Positions 10,201 through 18,110 of a stretch of DNA of 64,000 nt are shown piece by piece. Location: assembly GCA_016934935.1 (NCBI GenBank), contig JAFGRW010000054.1:81900-145899 (forward strand), given 5' to 3'. A model generated the notes under the pieces. That model saw nothing but the letters and a program-made list of their open reading frames with translations. It was not told the origin of the DNA and did not search any database. The first letter of the stretch is position 1, and each line of letters opens with the position of its first letter. The position numbers and the translations under genes were made by a program. The stretch comes from Spirochaetota bacterium. Its GTDB lineage: Bacteria; Spirochaetota; UBA4802; JAFGJZ01.

Positions 10201-10443
10201 ATAGCTTTTTATTCCGGAAATGTTTTCAATTTTTTCTTCAATTTTCATTGCAACATTCAGTTCGACATCAGAAGGTGATGCTCCCGGGTATACCGCGCTG
10301 ATTGAGCATCCCGGCTCTTCTACAGGAGGATAACCTTCTTTCTGAATAGCCTGATACATCGTAAAACCTGACAGCAGTACAAATATCGTTATTACGTTTA
10401 CAATAAGAGGATTAGCGATGAAGTATTCGATAATTTTTTTCAT
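7228..10443 (-). CDS. RND-family efflux permease
   Basis: A 1071-residue inner-membrane proton-driven exporter of the AcrB/MexB-like (HAE1) superfamily. It has the usual two-fold architecture: N-terminal TM helix, large periplasmic loop with 'GYPPVEEPGCSISAVYPGAS', TM2-6, second periplasmic loop and TM8-12. The TM4 proton-relay pair is intact (GMIVDDAIVISEN), as is the matching TM10 motif (GVVVNDSLIMVDY). Unusually, about residues 490-540 between TM6 and TM7 contain two further hydrophobic, Gly/Ala-rich stretches where RND pumps normally have an amphipathic helix. No adaptor or outer-membrane channel lies next to it. The TolC-like set at 21-24 kb is a possible but unproven partner. Confidence 0.9.
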   Translation of the reverse strand: MKKIIEYFIANPLIVNVITIFVLLSGFTMYQAIQKEGYPPVEEPGCSISAVYPGASPSDVELNVAMKIEEKIENISGIKSYTSTSYENYCQLTVFFENDEDYAEIRDNIRREIDTITDFPEEMTDAPKIHEWGSKYMDLMQIGIYSKEADYSELKKRYEDLKERIEELPHISEVEAWGDRDREIHIKADLDKLNNLYITFNSITEAIRTNNIQISAGSVKETDSEKSLITLSQFEKPYDINDVILRSNLEGDMIKLSDVAKVEDTFADIDSVIRFNGHNGFAMAIYKKEKADIITSVEAVRKVINDYRKEIGTERVGITVLLDNSEQTKSRLSIVKNNALGGLLLVALMLFLFLNFKNALWTVLGIPFSICFGMIFLKASGTTVNSVSLLAMIIVLGMIVDDAIVISENIHRHRILNGTGADSTVKAVLEVGFAVLTTILTTLVAFVPLFFMEGVIGSYVKEVPLVISLLLTGSLLESLFILPSHISHHLTTVQRILLGCTIGAATGYFASQLAGQSLFIGFIASVVGIALFGTLFAFFYKEQTRIEERHYVIALRNIYGRFLTHVLHFRYIALLGLFVILFAGLYLLQNMKFEMFPSVEANRLTIKGETKDNRSVSYTSEKLYEIEKFIETTYNKKTVSSYVSINGTSSNPEKFTLILFLTPESGRDVKTKSIIETLRDKFDKDIFENMNFGTSDGGPVIGNNVEIEISGNNDIDRNNIATMIEEDLKMMNGTNEVFRSDSSSKTQVQIKPRYEEMARLGISPVKLATIIRVAFEGHIVTYLKSPEGDIPYRLVLDDNYRNRVSTLDKLMVQASTRNLYNISSMITVDEKEAVTQIKRYNGKRTATIWAEFDTQKITANEIYTLLSEKYKDIPKKYHGIRINLGGAAELSNEALSSLKSTMIVAVTAIFVLLVFLFRSLSQPFIVIVAIPFGMLGVIFAFNIHGMPMSFMGLMGAIGLSGVVVNDSLIMVDYINQLKKSNDKKSLKEIVICGSTTRLRPIILTTATTFAGLLPTAYGIGGKDQFILPTAISLSWGLFFSTILVLILLPCFYLIEQDISKWTKRAIAIIMQ

Positions 10444-10583
10444 CTGAAAACCTGAACGTGAAATAGAAGATTTAAATTGTATTTAATAAAACAAAATAAC
10501 TGGTGATAGCGCCCTGTTTGTGTAAAAAAAATGGTAAAATATTCTTATCAGAGACAGTATATCTATACAATATTGAAAAATAT

Positions 10584-11300
10584 TCAGCTAAGAGAAGCCT
10601 TCAAGAATCTATCCCAGAGATCGTTGATGATTTTTTTATCAAGATCGTTTTTGAAGCCCCGAAAGTCAGGTTTAAGACTTTTTTTCTTTGTGTTGTATAT
10701 GTCTACAATGCCTAGCCGATCTTTCCCTGATCCGATTTCGACTCTTGAATACATACCATTATATGTGCCTGAATAATAGGCATCAATATCTTCGCTATTA
10801 AGGAATTCGGCAAAATTGATGCCTGTTTTTCCGGCCTGGTCAAGTAAAACATTAGTGCTGATTTCTACTGGATCTTTTTTTGCCAAAACTTCGTTATTTG
10901 CTAATCCGCATCCTGCTTTTGCAAGCCGGTCTGCCTCATCATTCATTGGATCACCTGAGTGGGCTTTTACCTTTACCCATTTGATTTTTATCTCTGACTT
11001 AACAAGCAGGTCGTGATAGGTTTGAGTCAGCGCGGTTTTGCGCTTCCACTCTCCGGTTGCCCAACTTTGAACACCCTGATAATCAAAATAGATTTCACAC
11101 TCATTTACGCCATTATTCGAACACCATTTGAGTGCTTGCAAAACGGCTTCAACTTCACCTGCTACCTGGCGATGGCGTAGACTTTGAGGGTCTGTAACAG
11201 CACCGGAAATTTCTTCCATAATCGTGCCGTTATCCGAGATAACAGCTCCAAAACCGCATTTTCCATTAATAAATGAACCATCGGTGTATATCTTGATCAT
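10584..11300 (-). CDS. RNase HI-like protein with C-terminal extension
   Basis: RNase HI cleaves the RNA strand of RNA-DNA hybrids. The first 130 residues carry all four expected carboxylates: D7 (YTDGS), E49 (AGEVEAV), D73 (YFDYQGV) and D124 (DEADRLAK), plus the His of KAHSGD. The domain should therefore be active. Residues 140-238 form an extension I do not recognise, ending in a basic, aromatic segment. The gene starts three bases after the tyrA stop on the same strand, so the two are probably co-transcribed. The symbol rnhA is not given because the extension sets it apart from the compact enzyme. Confidence 0.85.
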   Translation of the reverse strand: MIKIYTDGSFINGKCGFGAVISDNGTIMEEISGAVTDPQSLRHRQVAGEVEAVLQALKWCSNNGVNECEIYFDYQGVQSWATGEWKRKTALTQTYHDLLVKSEIKIKWVKVKAHSGDPMNDEADRLAKAGCGLANNEVLAKKDPVEISTNVLLDQAGKTGINFAEFLNSEDIDAYYSGTYNGMYSRVEIGSGKDRLGIVDIYNTKKKSLKPDFRGFKNDLDKKIINDLWDRFLKASLS

Positions 11301-11303
11301 AAA

Positions 11304-12284
11304 TTAACCTTTTAACGAAGCAACAAAATCGATTATCTGATTGGTCTTCTTTTCTGCGGTATCTTTGTAGTCGCCAATATAACCTGATGCGGTATTAAAC
11401 TCATTTATAAAGCCAGCCCGATCATTATTTTCTACTACCTCCATAAGCTCACGGCATGACTGAATATATTTTTTTAAAATCGGAACCGTTTCAGGGTTAA
11501 AAAGTTCAATATCAGCATAAAGTTCAGGATTTTGATTAAGTATTCGACTGGCAAAATCATTACGAATACGGTAAACGGGAGAGGAGTATTCGTTAAAAAT
11601 TTCAGATGGCATTTCAGTTTTCATTAGTGTTTTTATCAATGTAATTGAGGTAAAATGCATAAGCCCCTGAACAACCGACATTATTCTGTCGTGCTCTTCT
11701 GGTGTTGATATCTTGACAACGGCATTTTCTTTGTCAAAAAGATATTTTAGCAAAGTTAGCCACTTATCACCGCGAGAAGGTGTTAATACGATAACCTGTT
11801 TTTCAAAACTTGAAACAGAAGGTCCGAAAACTGGATGGCAGCCGATAACCTCACATTTTGAATTATCGAGCATGCATTTTACCTCTCTTTTCTTTAGAGA
11901 GGTAAGATCCATAAGTAGACCATCCTCTTTTACCAAGGGGGCTACTTTTTTTATCGTTTCCAGTGTCGAAGCTATCGGCACAGTAATAATGACAATATCG
12001 TTTCTTGAGGCGCACTCTTCAATTCCAAGGCTGGTTGATCTTGAAGCGGCTTCACATCTAATCCCGTTGCGTTCAAAAAAATTGGCAAAAAGTTTGCCCA
12101 TACCACCGGTACCGCCTATTATTCCTACGCTTATATCTTTTGTCTGTTTAAAAAAGTTTGGCATTTTCTTATCCTGGTTTATTATATACGAAGTAAAAAC
12201 AGGCGCATCTATAATCCGTCCGAGCGGATTATTTTCCTGATGCAACCTTGAGATCATAAGACTTTTATAAAGCTCTTCTTTCAA
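11304..12284 (-). CDS. tyrA: Prephenate dehydrogenase family protein
   Basis: TyrA-type enzymes oxidatively decarboxylate prephenate to 4-hydroxyphenylpyruvate in tyrosine synthesis. The Rossmann motif GGTGGMGKLF (about residues 57-66) and the conserved GCHPVFGPS segment support the call, and the overall layout resembles the dehydrogenase half of the enterobacterial T-protein. About 50 residues precede the Rossmann fold, but they are too short and unlike the chorismate mutase domain to call a fusion. The start is uncertain: the listed frame opens with a TTG lacking a ribosome-binding site, and an ATG at 12257 is possible. The RNase HI-like gene follows directly. Confidence 0.85.
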   Translation of the reverse strand: MKEELYKSLMISRLHQENNPLGRIIDAPVFTSYIINQDKKMPNFFKQTKDISVGIIGGTGGMGKLFANFFERNGIRCEAASRSTSLGIEECASRNDIVIITVPIASTLETIKKVAPLVKEDGLLMDLTSLKKREVKCMLDNSKCEVIGCHPVFGPSVSSFEKQVIVLTPSRGDKWLTLLKYLFDKENAVVKISTPEEHDRIMSVVQGLMHFTSITLIKTLMKTEMPSEIFNEYSSPVYRIRNDFASRILNQNPELYADIELFNPETVPILKKYIQSCRELMEVVENNDRAGFINEFNTASGYIGDYKDTAEKKTNQIIDFVASLKG

Positions 12285-12334
12285 GAAAAATAATTGATTT
12301 ATTAATGCCTTTTTTATACCGATAGTAACATAAA

Positions 12335-12349
12335 GGGATCAGTGATCCC
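12335..12349. promoter_or_regulatory. Short perfect inverted repeat between divergent genes
   Basis: GGGATC (12335-12340) and GATCCC (12344-12349) flank the 3-base spacer AGT. It sits between the divergent starts of tyrA and the next plus-strand gene. An operator-like site or a weak hairpin are both possible; no T tract follows, so it is not a convincing terminator. Confidence 0.3.
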
Positions 12350-12410
12350 GAAAAATGTACCGGTAATGTAATATTTGCTGGATAAACCTTCAAAACTAAA
12401 CGGAGTTGCC

Positions 12411-13169
12411 ATGTTTCAGCCCTATTTTGCCCGACTTGAAAAGCATTTAATAAAAATATACCAAACAGGTGATAAGAAAAGTGTAAAGAAGACCGCTAAG
12501 TCTTCTAAAACAGCAGTAAAAAAAAGTACAGAGAAGAGTCTTGTAAAAACCACCAAGGGTGGTGGAGATTACGAGGATCTCATCAAAGCGGTTAACGGAA
12601 TGCTGCCCGAGGGTAACATCATAACACGTAGCAAGATATGTGATTCTACAGGTATATCTGTAGATACGGCCGATTTTATAGTTTCTGAGAAACGCTTTAA
12701 AGGTATGGAGCTTATTTTTTCTGAAGAAATGCCTGTTGAACTTGTTCGTGGCTCGTATAGCATTTGTCAAAAAGTTAACAGAAAACAGTTAGTTGAAACA
12801 TTAATTAATGTCGCTAATTGCAAAAAAGTAGGGCAGTACGAAAAAAAGAACGAGCCGCCTTTTCACGCTTCATTTGTTATTGCCTTTGACTCTACATATC
12901 AGATGGATGAACTGAAGAAAGCGGTTAAGGAAATATATCACGAAAATAGCGTTGATCCCCGTTTCGAAATGGATCTCATGATTGTTCTTGGTAAAGGTAT
13001 TGTGATAAAGGACTGGAGTAAAAAAGGAAACTACATAGCGCTTGATACAAAGGAGGACAGCCTTATGTGGTTCTACATAATCATGAATGAGTATTTGTCC
13101 CTTGCGACCAGTCAGGATTTCGATTTGCGTAATTATATTCGCAATCCAAAAGTGTACGATGAATTTTAA
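12411..13169 (+). CDS. Unknown protein with Lys-rich linker
   Basis: A 252-residue protein. The ATG at 12411 is preceded by GGAG at 5 bases, so the TTG start of the ORF track (12375) is rejected. Residues 1-20 are followed by a low-complexity Lys/Ser/Thr tract ('KKSVKKTAKSSKTAVKKS'), then a roughly 75-residue segment that may contain a helix-turn-helix. The C-terminal domain has 'FEMDLMIVLGKGIVIKDW', an arrangement faintly like DUF6602-type, nuclease-fold proteins. I cannot confirm that relation. There is no signal peptide. The basic linker could bind nucleic acid; this is inference. Confidence 0.65.
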   Translation: MFQPYFARLEKHLIKIYQTGDKKSVKKTAKSSKTAVKKSTEKSLVKTTKGGGDYEDLIKAVNGMLPEGNIITRSKICDSTGISVDTADFIVSEKRFKGMELIFSEEMPVELVRGSYSICQKVNRKQLVETLINVANCKKVGQYEKKNEPPFHASFVIAFDSTYQMDELKKAVKEIYHENSVDPRFEMDLMIVLGKGIVIKDWSKKGNYIALDTKEDSLMWFYIIMNEYLSLATSQDFDLRNYIRNPKVYDEF

Positions 13170-13619
13170 TATTAAAGAGTTTCTTAAAAATTCCGACCGT
13201 GCCGGCTTTTGCTGATTTCTATTTTAGCAATTATTCGATAATATGTCGCATAATGATCAGTTTGGAATTTTTTTATCTTATGAGACAGCGCTTTATGTTG
13301 AGGGTTTAAATAGTTATTGACATATCTATGTTCGCGTTTATTATTTAGAGTTAATGTTGAATTTTGTCGAAGTGTATTAGTTAGCTCTGATTATAAGTTA
13401 TGGTAATCAATAATAATTAATTATTTAACAAGGAACTTGCGAAAAATTCCTTTATATACGGGATTTATATGCCATAGCCGTTCCAGAAATGGTAATTTTT
13501 CGAAGTTCCCTTATTATATTGTTTCTGTGTTCTTTGCAAGGTCAATAAGGTGTTATGCAATTGTAATAGCAGTTTTTTTGTGTTTGAAGTTTATCTTTAA
13601 TTATATGTTGAGGCATGGT
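13170..13619. other. Intergenic region before the VWA gene
   Basis: These 450 bases hold no supportable gene apart from repeat copy A at 13402-13509. The ORF track extends the VWA protein upstream through the repeat, which I reject because the better start is at 13620. The first 230 bases are AT-rich and unremarkable. Confidence 0.6.
13402..13509 (-). repeat. Dispersed inverted-repeat element, copy A
   Basis: This 108-bp copy lies in minus orientation in the gap before the VWA gene. Its outer end reads GGAACTTCGAAAAATTACC (complement of 13491-13509), shared with copies B and C. Its other end (GGTAATCAATAATAATTA on plus) matches the far end of copy C. Compared with C it lacks the central block around the TTGTTCT hairpin: AAGGAACTTG is joined directly to CGAAAAATTCC. 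The flanks are GTTAT and CTTAT, sharing TTAT. The inner CGAAAAATT/AATTTTTCG complementarity is kept. Confidence 0.8.
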
Positions 13620-14801
13620 ATGAAAGTCAAAGTTTTATCTTTATTTTTATCTTTTTTAATACTCCCGGTTCTGTTTTTATCGTGTTCTTCCGATGATGTC
13701 GAGCCACAGAAAGAGTTACGCGCAAATCAGGATATTATCCTGGTTCTTGATACTTCTCTTTCGATGATTGGAAAGGCCAAAGGTGCTAGAGATATCTTCC
13801 CGCAAGTTAAGGAGCGGACAGCTCGTTTTATTGATACCGTGTCTACCGGTGATACTTTCACTTTTATAACATTTGACACTGAACCCCGGGTTTACCCAAC
13901 CATTAAGGTTAAAAATGAGAGCGATTTGAATGTTATTAAGAGTTTTGTATCTCAAGTTGAAGCCAAGGGGCAGTGGACCTTTACGATGGAGATGTTCCGT
14001 GATGTACTTAAGAAAGCTGATGAAATAAGGCGTTTGAATCTGCTTGAAAAGTCAAAGGCCGAAGAGGAAGGCGTTGAGTTCAATGAAAGAAAACAGATTG
14101 TTATAATATTGAGTGATGCGCTTGATGATCCTCCTCCTTCGCAAAAGAGTGAGAGATTAAGTGTCAAGGATGTGGCAAGTGAGCATACCGGAGAGGATTG
14201 GTTTGTTTATTTTGTAAGCCTTGGTCAATTGACAGATAATGAGAAGCTACAGGCGTTACAAGAGGAGCTTGCCGCAGGTACATCATCGACTGTCGCAGTT
14301 ATTGATGGATCTTCTGATGTCGATACAAGCGTTTCGGAAATAGAAGCAGATGTGAAATCTCAGGAATCCAGTATATCAGGAAGCAGTCGACCGGTTTACA
14401 AGGCAGCATGGTTCTATTTGATATTAATCTTTCTTGTTATACTGGCTATTGGAATAATATACGCAATACATTCTTCAAGAATCAAACTGTCAGGCATGCT
14501 TGAGTACAGAAACAAAGTTGTTTTGGGATCAAAATTTCAGAAGATTAATCTTGAGCGCTATGATGCGCGCAGGATTACCATCGGAAAAGACAGTCTCTGT
14601 GAATTACGTCTTGCTGATTTCGAATCTCATCTTCCGGTGTGTCTGGAGGCAGCTCTTGTTAAAGGTGAATTGTTTGTCTTTGTCAATACAGACAGGGGGA
14701 TTAAGGTTCAGATCACTGAAGGAAAGGGGGATCCGTATCTGAGTGATGGAGCTGTTTTTGAGGCTGGAGGTTACTTATTCAGATATGTAACCCGCAAATA
14801 G
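13620..14801 (+). CDS. VWA-domain lipoprotein with TM and FHA-like tail
   Basis: The ATG at 13620 has GAGG six bases upstream and opens on a lipoprotein signal ('LSFLILPVLFLSC'), a relaxed lipobox of the kind spirochaetes tolerate. The mature part begins with a von Willebrand A domain whose MIDAS motif DTSLS is intact, followed by ITFDTE and the ILSDALDD acidic loop, so metal-dependent ligand binding is likely. An acidic Ser-rich linker leads to one TM helix (WFYLILIFLVILAIGIIYAI). The last 100 residues ('RITIGKDSLCELRLADFES') look like a forkhead-associated-type beta sandwich, presumably cytoplasmic. The protein would join an outside sensing domain to an inside scaffold. The 393 residues have no direct named homologue that I know. 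Confidence 0.8.
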   Translation: MKVKVLSLFLSFLILPVLFLSCSSDDVEPQKELRANQDIILVLDTSLSMIGKAKGARDIFPQVKERTARFIDTVSTGDTFTFITFDTEPRVYPTIKVKNESDLNVIKSFVSQVEAKGQWTFTMEMFRDVLKKADEIRRLNLLEKSKAEEEGVEFNERKQIVIILSDALDDPPPSQKSERLSVKDVASEHTGEDWFVYFVSLGQLTDNEKLQALQEELAAGTSSTVAVIDGSSDVDTSVSEIEADVKSQESSISGSSRPVYKAAWFYLILIFLVILAIGIIYAIHSSRIKLSGMLEYRNKVVLGSKFQKINLERYDARRITIGKDSLCELRLADFESHLPVCLEAALVKGELFVFVNTDRGIKVQITEGKGDPYLSDGAVFEAGGYLFRYVTRK

Positions 14802-14851
14802 GAGCATGTGCGGGTTGTCAAATAATTTTCAGGACAAAATTGATTAATAGC

Positions 14852-14879
14852 TTGACAATTAGCTGTTATAAATTAAATT
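14852..14879 (+). promoter_or_regulatory. Predicted sigma-70 promoter of cfpA
   Basis: A perfect -35 box TTGACA (14852-14857) is followed after 16 bases by TAAATT (14874-14879), a 4 of 6 match to the -10 consensus. It lies about 80 bases upstream of the cfpA start, in the gap after the VWA gene. Filament proteins are abundant, so a separate promoter is plausible. Confidence 0.45.
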
Positions 14880-14959
14880 CTATGCGAATGCGCTGTATCT
14901 AAATAGTTAAATGATATTATAGTTGTATCGTTGTTCGAAAAAAATAAGGAGGATTATAC

Positions 14960-16903
14960 ATGTCGATTACAAATTTTCCGCAGAGTCCTAATAAAGTTCA
15001 CCCGGAGATACCTAATGCGGTCGGCTCTCGTAACTCGTTGGCTCAGGAAGGGCGTGACAAGATTAATGAGGCGATTACTATACTTGACGAAACTACCGAC
15101 AAGGTTATGAACCATATAGAACATAAGCTTCCGGAAGAAGTTCTTGTTAAGATGGATATCACCGGTGGTATCCGTGAGAAGCTTTATAATTACATTAACC
15201 AGACATATGTGAACATGTTTAACCGTTACACTGTAACAATGGAAGATGAGTTCATTAAAAAAGTTCGTGATTTCGTAGACCGTGAAGAGTCAAAGGGGCT
15301 GGCTCGTTATACTCCAAGAGAGATGACCGAGTTGCTTGATAAGATAGGTGGCGCGGACAAGTTTAATACAGGTGAAGTTGAGAAGTCAATGATCAACATG
15401 TATGGTCACCTTCAGGGACATATTCAGCGCGGTATGAACGATCTTGAGAATGAGACTAACGCTATTCTTCGCCAAAAGACAGATGTTGGAGCTTTTATCC
15501 GTGGCGAGAATGCATATGCGATTCTTAAGTGTGTTATTAAAGATAACGAAATGAGACCAAAGTATGTTAATGACGTTAAACTGTCTCTGAACATACTTGA
15601 TTCCGAGCTGATATCTCCGATCTATCATTATCAGGTTACTGTAGAGACTCTTTTGAAAGATGCTATACAGAAACATGTTCAGGATTTGATTGATCGTCAG
15701 ATTGATGATCTTAAAGAAGAACTTGTTGATCAGGGCCATTCAGAAATGACCGGGTCGGAAATAATGTTTGAGAAGATCAAGCGTGTCGAAAACTTCACTG
15801 ATGATGAAATGGAAGACGAAAAGTCTAAGCGTTATACTATTCTTGCAAAGAAATTCCTTGATAAGATTGAGGGTTTGCGAGCGGAGATAGATATTGAGGA
15901 TTATGACCCGCTTAATATTCGTGAAAATATCAAGTTCGTTATTGATGAAGAGAATATACGAAACCGCGGTTACAATACAACAATCAATGCTATCACATCG
16001 ATTCTTGATACATCCAAGTTGGGTTATCAGGTTTGTGATAACATGAAAAATGCCCGTGTCTGCTTTATCAAAGAGTACGAGGAACTTGACAAGACTGTTC
16101 TTCCTGATGAGCGATATGATATTAAACTTTGTTATATGGATCAGAATCAGATACGTGAAGCTTGTAAAGAATTTGATCGTCAGATGGATGCTTTCACTCG
16201 CGAGATTCAACTTTTAACAGATGTTGCGGATGCTCATTACCAATCTACCAAGCGTTTTAGAGCTCTTAAGGATTTTGATGATCTTTCAAAACGTCTAATG
16301 AGCCGTGAATGGTTAAGAAGACGTGAAGCTGAGCGTCAGGATCCAGCTTATGTTCACCCTGATGATATCGGTATGCTTTATTGCGAAAACTCTTTTGTAG
16401 AAAAGAATAATAGAACATATGAAGATCGTATTAAATATCTGAAAAACAAGCTTAGACATTTGCGTGAGCATTTAAATAAGATTCATGGTTATCAGAACCC
16501 TGTTGAGCGAGTTATTCTTGATGAAAAAATTCTTTTTGTTACTAAAAAGTTTAACGAGTTCACATATGAGGTTAACCCTCATCATATACAGCCAGGTCTG
16601 ATACTTGACCTTAATGTCACAACAATTAAGCGTAAGCAGTTTATGCTTAAGAATATGGCAAATGTGCTGAATGAGTTTCTTTATGGTGTATCTAAAGGAT
16701 TCCAGGATGCTGCGTTTGCACAGTTCAAAAGACGCAGATCAACTATTCGTACGGATATTGATCAGTCATTTGTTACAGAAGAAGATACAGATAGTATTTT
16801 TCAGATGGCATATGGTGCTGCGGCTGATGCGGCTTCTGATGTCGCTGGAACAGCGGATCTTACACCTAAAAAAGGAAGAGGTTCCGGACTTAAGGAACTT
16901 TAA
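14960..16903 (+). CDS. cfpA: Cytoplasmic filament protein CfpA
   Basis: CfpA is the subunit of the ribbon of cytoplasmic filaments that runs under the inner membrane of Treponema and related spirochaetes and is linked to cell division. The 647-residue length matches the family (about 78 kDa). Segments such as YTPREMTELLDKIGGADKFN, TGEVEKSMINMYGHLQGH and KTDVGAFIRGENAYAI agree with treponemal CfpA as I remember it. The protein is soluble, highly charged and largely helical, and has no signal peptide, ATP-binding motif or membrane segment. The start has AAGGAGGA nine bases upstream. A private strong terminator follows. Its Ala-rich C-terminus ends in a basic segment (KKGRGSGLKEL). This gene is the main taxonomic marker in the window. 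Confidence 0.93.
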   Translation: MSITNFPQSPNKVHPEIPNAVGSRNSLAQEGRDKINEAITILDETTDKVMNHIEHKLPEEVLVKMDITGGIREKLYNYINQTYVNMFNRYTVTMEDEFIKKVRDFVDREESKGLARYTPREMTELLDKIGGADKFNTGEVEKSMINMYGHLQGHIQRGMNDLENETNAILRQKTDVGAFIRGENAYAILKCVIKDNEMRPKYVNDVKLSLNILDSELISPIYHYQVTVETLLKDAIQKHVQDLIDRQIDDLKEELVDQGHSEMTGSEIMFEKIKRVENFTDDEMEDEKSKRYTILAKKFLDKIEGLRAEIDIEDYDPLNIRENIKFVIDEENIRNRGYNTTINAITSILDTSKLGYQVCDNMKNARVCFIKEYEELDKTVLPDERYDIKLCYMDQNQIREACKEFDRQMDAFTREIQLLTDVADAHYQSTKRFRALKDFDDLSKRLMSREWLRRREAERQDPAYVHPDDIGMLYCENSFVEKNNRTYEDRIKYLKNKLRHLREHLNKIHGYQNPVERVILDEKILFVTKKFNEFTYEVNPHHIQPGLILDLNVTTIKRKQFMLKNMANVLNEFLYGVSKGFQDAAFAQFKRRRSTIRTDIDQSFVTEEDTDSIFQMAYGAAADAASDVAGTADLTPKKGRGSGLKEL

Positions 16904-16925
16904 AAGGCAAACAATAAAAAACAAT

Positions 16926-16955
16926 AAAAAGGAGTGCGTGAGCACTCCTTTTTTT
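16926..16955 (+). terminator. Rho-independent terminator of cfpA
   Basis: AAAAAGGAGTGC (from 16926) pairs with GCACTCCTTTTT around the tetraloop GTGA, ending in a seven-T run. This is a textbook intrinsic terminator, 22 bases after the cfpA stop. Confidence 0.92.
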
Positions 16956-17125
16956 ATTCGTTCAAAGACAGATGTAATTTGTTTCGAAATGTATGAAAAA
17001 AACAGGTTAAGGCAATTAATACTGCTTATATTTAAATTTCATATATCTGTTAACAAAATACTTGCAAAAAATAATCTATTATGAAAAAGTTAAACAGCAT
17101 CTAAATATTTGGGGGAGAATTTATT

Positions 17126-18058
17126 ATGTTAAATTCAACATATTTTGCGCTTGGCTCAAAGAATTCCTTTAATCTTGCTCTGCGACATTTTTACAAGGTT
17201 AATGATTTGATTGATGATATTGAATCTCATCAAAATATTGCAGATTTAATAAATGTCCAACTTGATGAAGAAGAGATTCAAATGGATCAGGTTTTACCTG
17301 TTATAGGTTCAATTATCAGAGATAAGTACCAATATACCTATCATTCCTTTGATATTCCTGTTTCAATAAATGATTTTGCCAAGATAACAGATGAGACTTC
17401 GAAATGGACTGCTTTGGATGTGGTAATGGTGTACTATAATCCTAATGGGCAGATTTATGTGATTAATCCAAAAAATGAGGATGCTTGGGAAAGAGTTCGC
17501 GAACTTGCTTGTGATCATCTTGTTGTAATATACGCAAAATACTTGAAAGGTGATGGGGATTCAAAAATTGAAAAAGAAGCAATAACAGCAATTGAAGAGA
17601 TGATTGCCGGAAAAGATGTTTATATCAATAAAGATTTTGTGGATGCGTCTGTTGCACCACGAAGAGCTGCTAAACCCAGCAAACCTGCTCCGCAGGCTGT
17701 TGCCGGAGCACCTAAACCTACAGGAAAACGTCGGGCTACTCCAAAATATTCTGTGCAGGTTACAAATGAGCTATTTCATAATGGTAATGTTGAGGCATGG
17801 AAAAAAATCATACAGAGTTTTAATGCTAAGCATCCTGACCTGGAAGTTATTATTTTTTATGAGGGTGAGTTGATTAATGATATTAATGCTCTTTTTAAGT
17901 GGGGTAAAGTTAAACACCATGGATTAATCATGTTCCAGGTTGTTGGTGAAAATATTCGAAATGTTTCAAAACTTCAAAAGTATCTATTTGAGGGTGCGAG
18001 CCAACGTTTTGAACAGTTTCTTAAAGGTCAGGTTGGTCAGGTCTTAAATCTTTTTTAA
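17126..18058 (+). CDS. Conserved unknown protein between cfpA and PPDK-like gene
   Basis: A 310-residue cytoplasmic protein with two domains. Residues 1-170 are followed by a Pro/Ala/Lys-rich linker ('AKPSKPAPQAVAGAPKPTGK') and a compact C-terminal domain (about 205-310) that begins YSVQVTNELFHNGNVEAW and includes LIFYEGEL-like and ALFKWGKVKHHG segments. I recall this C-terminal domain from spirochaetes, without assigned function. The ATG at 17126 follows a GGGGGAG site. The gene lies downstream of the cfpA terminator and 52 bases before the PPDK-like gene. Association with the filament is inferred from position only. Confidence 0.75.
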   Translation: MLNSTYFALGSKNSFNLALRHFYKVNDLIDDIESHQNIADLINVQLDEEEIQMDQVLPVIGSIIRDKYQYTYHSFDIPVSINDFAKITDETSKWTALDVVMVYYNPNGQIYVINPKNEDAWERVRELACDHLVVIYAKYLKGDGDSKIEKEAITAIEEMIAGKDVYINKDFVDASVAPRRAAKPSKPAPQAVAGAPKPTGKRRATPKYSVQVTNELFHNGNVEAWKKIIQSFNAKHPDLEVIIFYEGELINDINALFKWGKVKHHGLIMFQVVGENIRNVSKLQKYLFEGASQRFEQFLKGQVGQVLNLF

Positions 18059-18079
18059 AATTATTTATTGTTATTTAGT

Positions 18080-18100
18080 CCGGGGTTCCCGGTTATTTTT
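18080..18100 (+). terminator. Weak hairpin before the PPDK-like gene
   Basis: CCGGG and CCCGG flank a GTT loop and are followed by TTATTTTT. The stem is only 5 bp. It could attenuate read-through from the upstream gene; it sits just before the ribosome-binding site GGAGGAG of the next gene. Confidence 0.35.
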
Positions 18101-18110
18101 GGAGGAGTAG

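Noticed and set aside
12185-12284. Chorismate mutase domain fused to TyrA
   Set aside because: The N-terminal extension is only about 50 residues and lacks the chorismate mutase pattern.
13437-13619. N-terminal extension of the VWA protein
   Set aside because: It is translated repeat copy A and AT-rich spacer; the ATG at 13620 has a ribosome-binding site and begins a lipoprotein signal.
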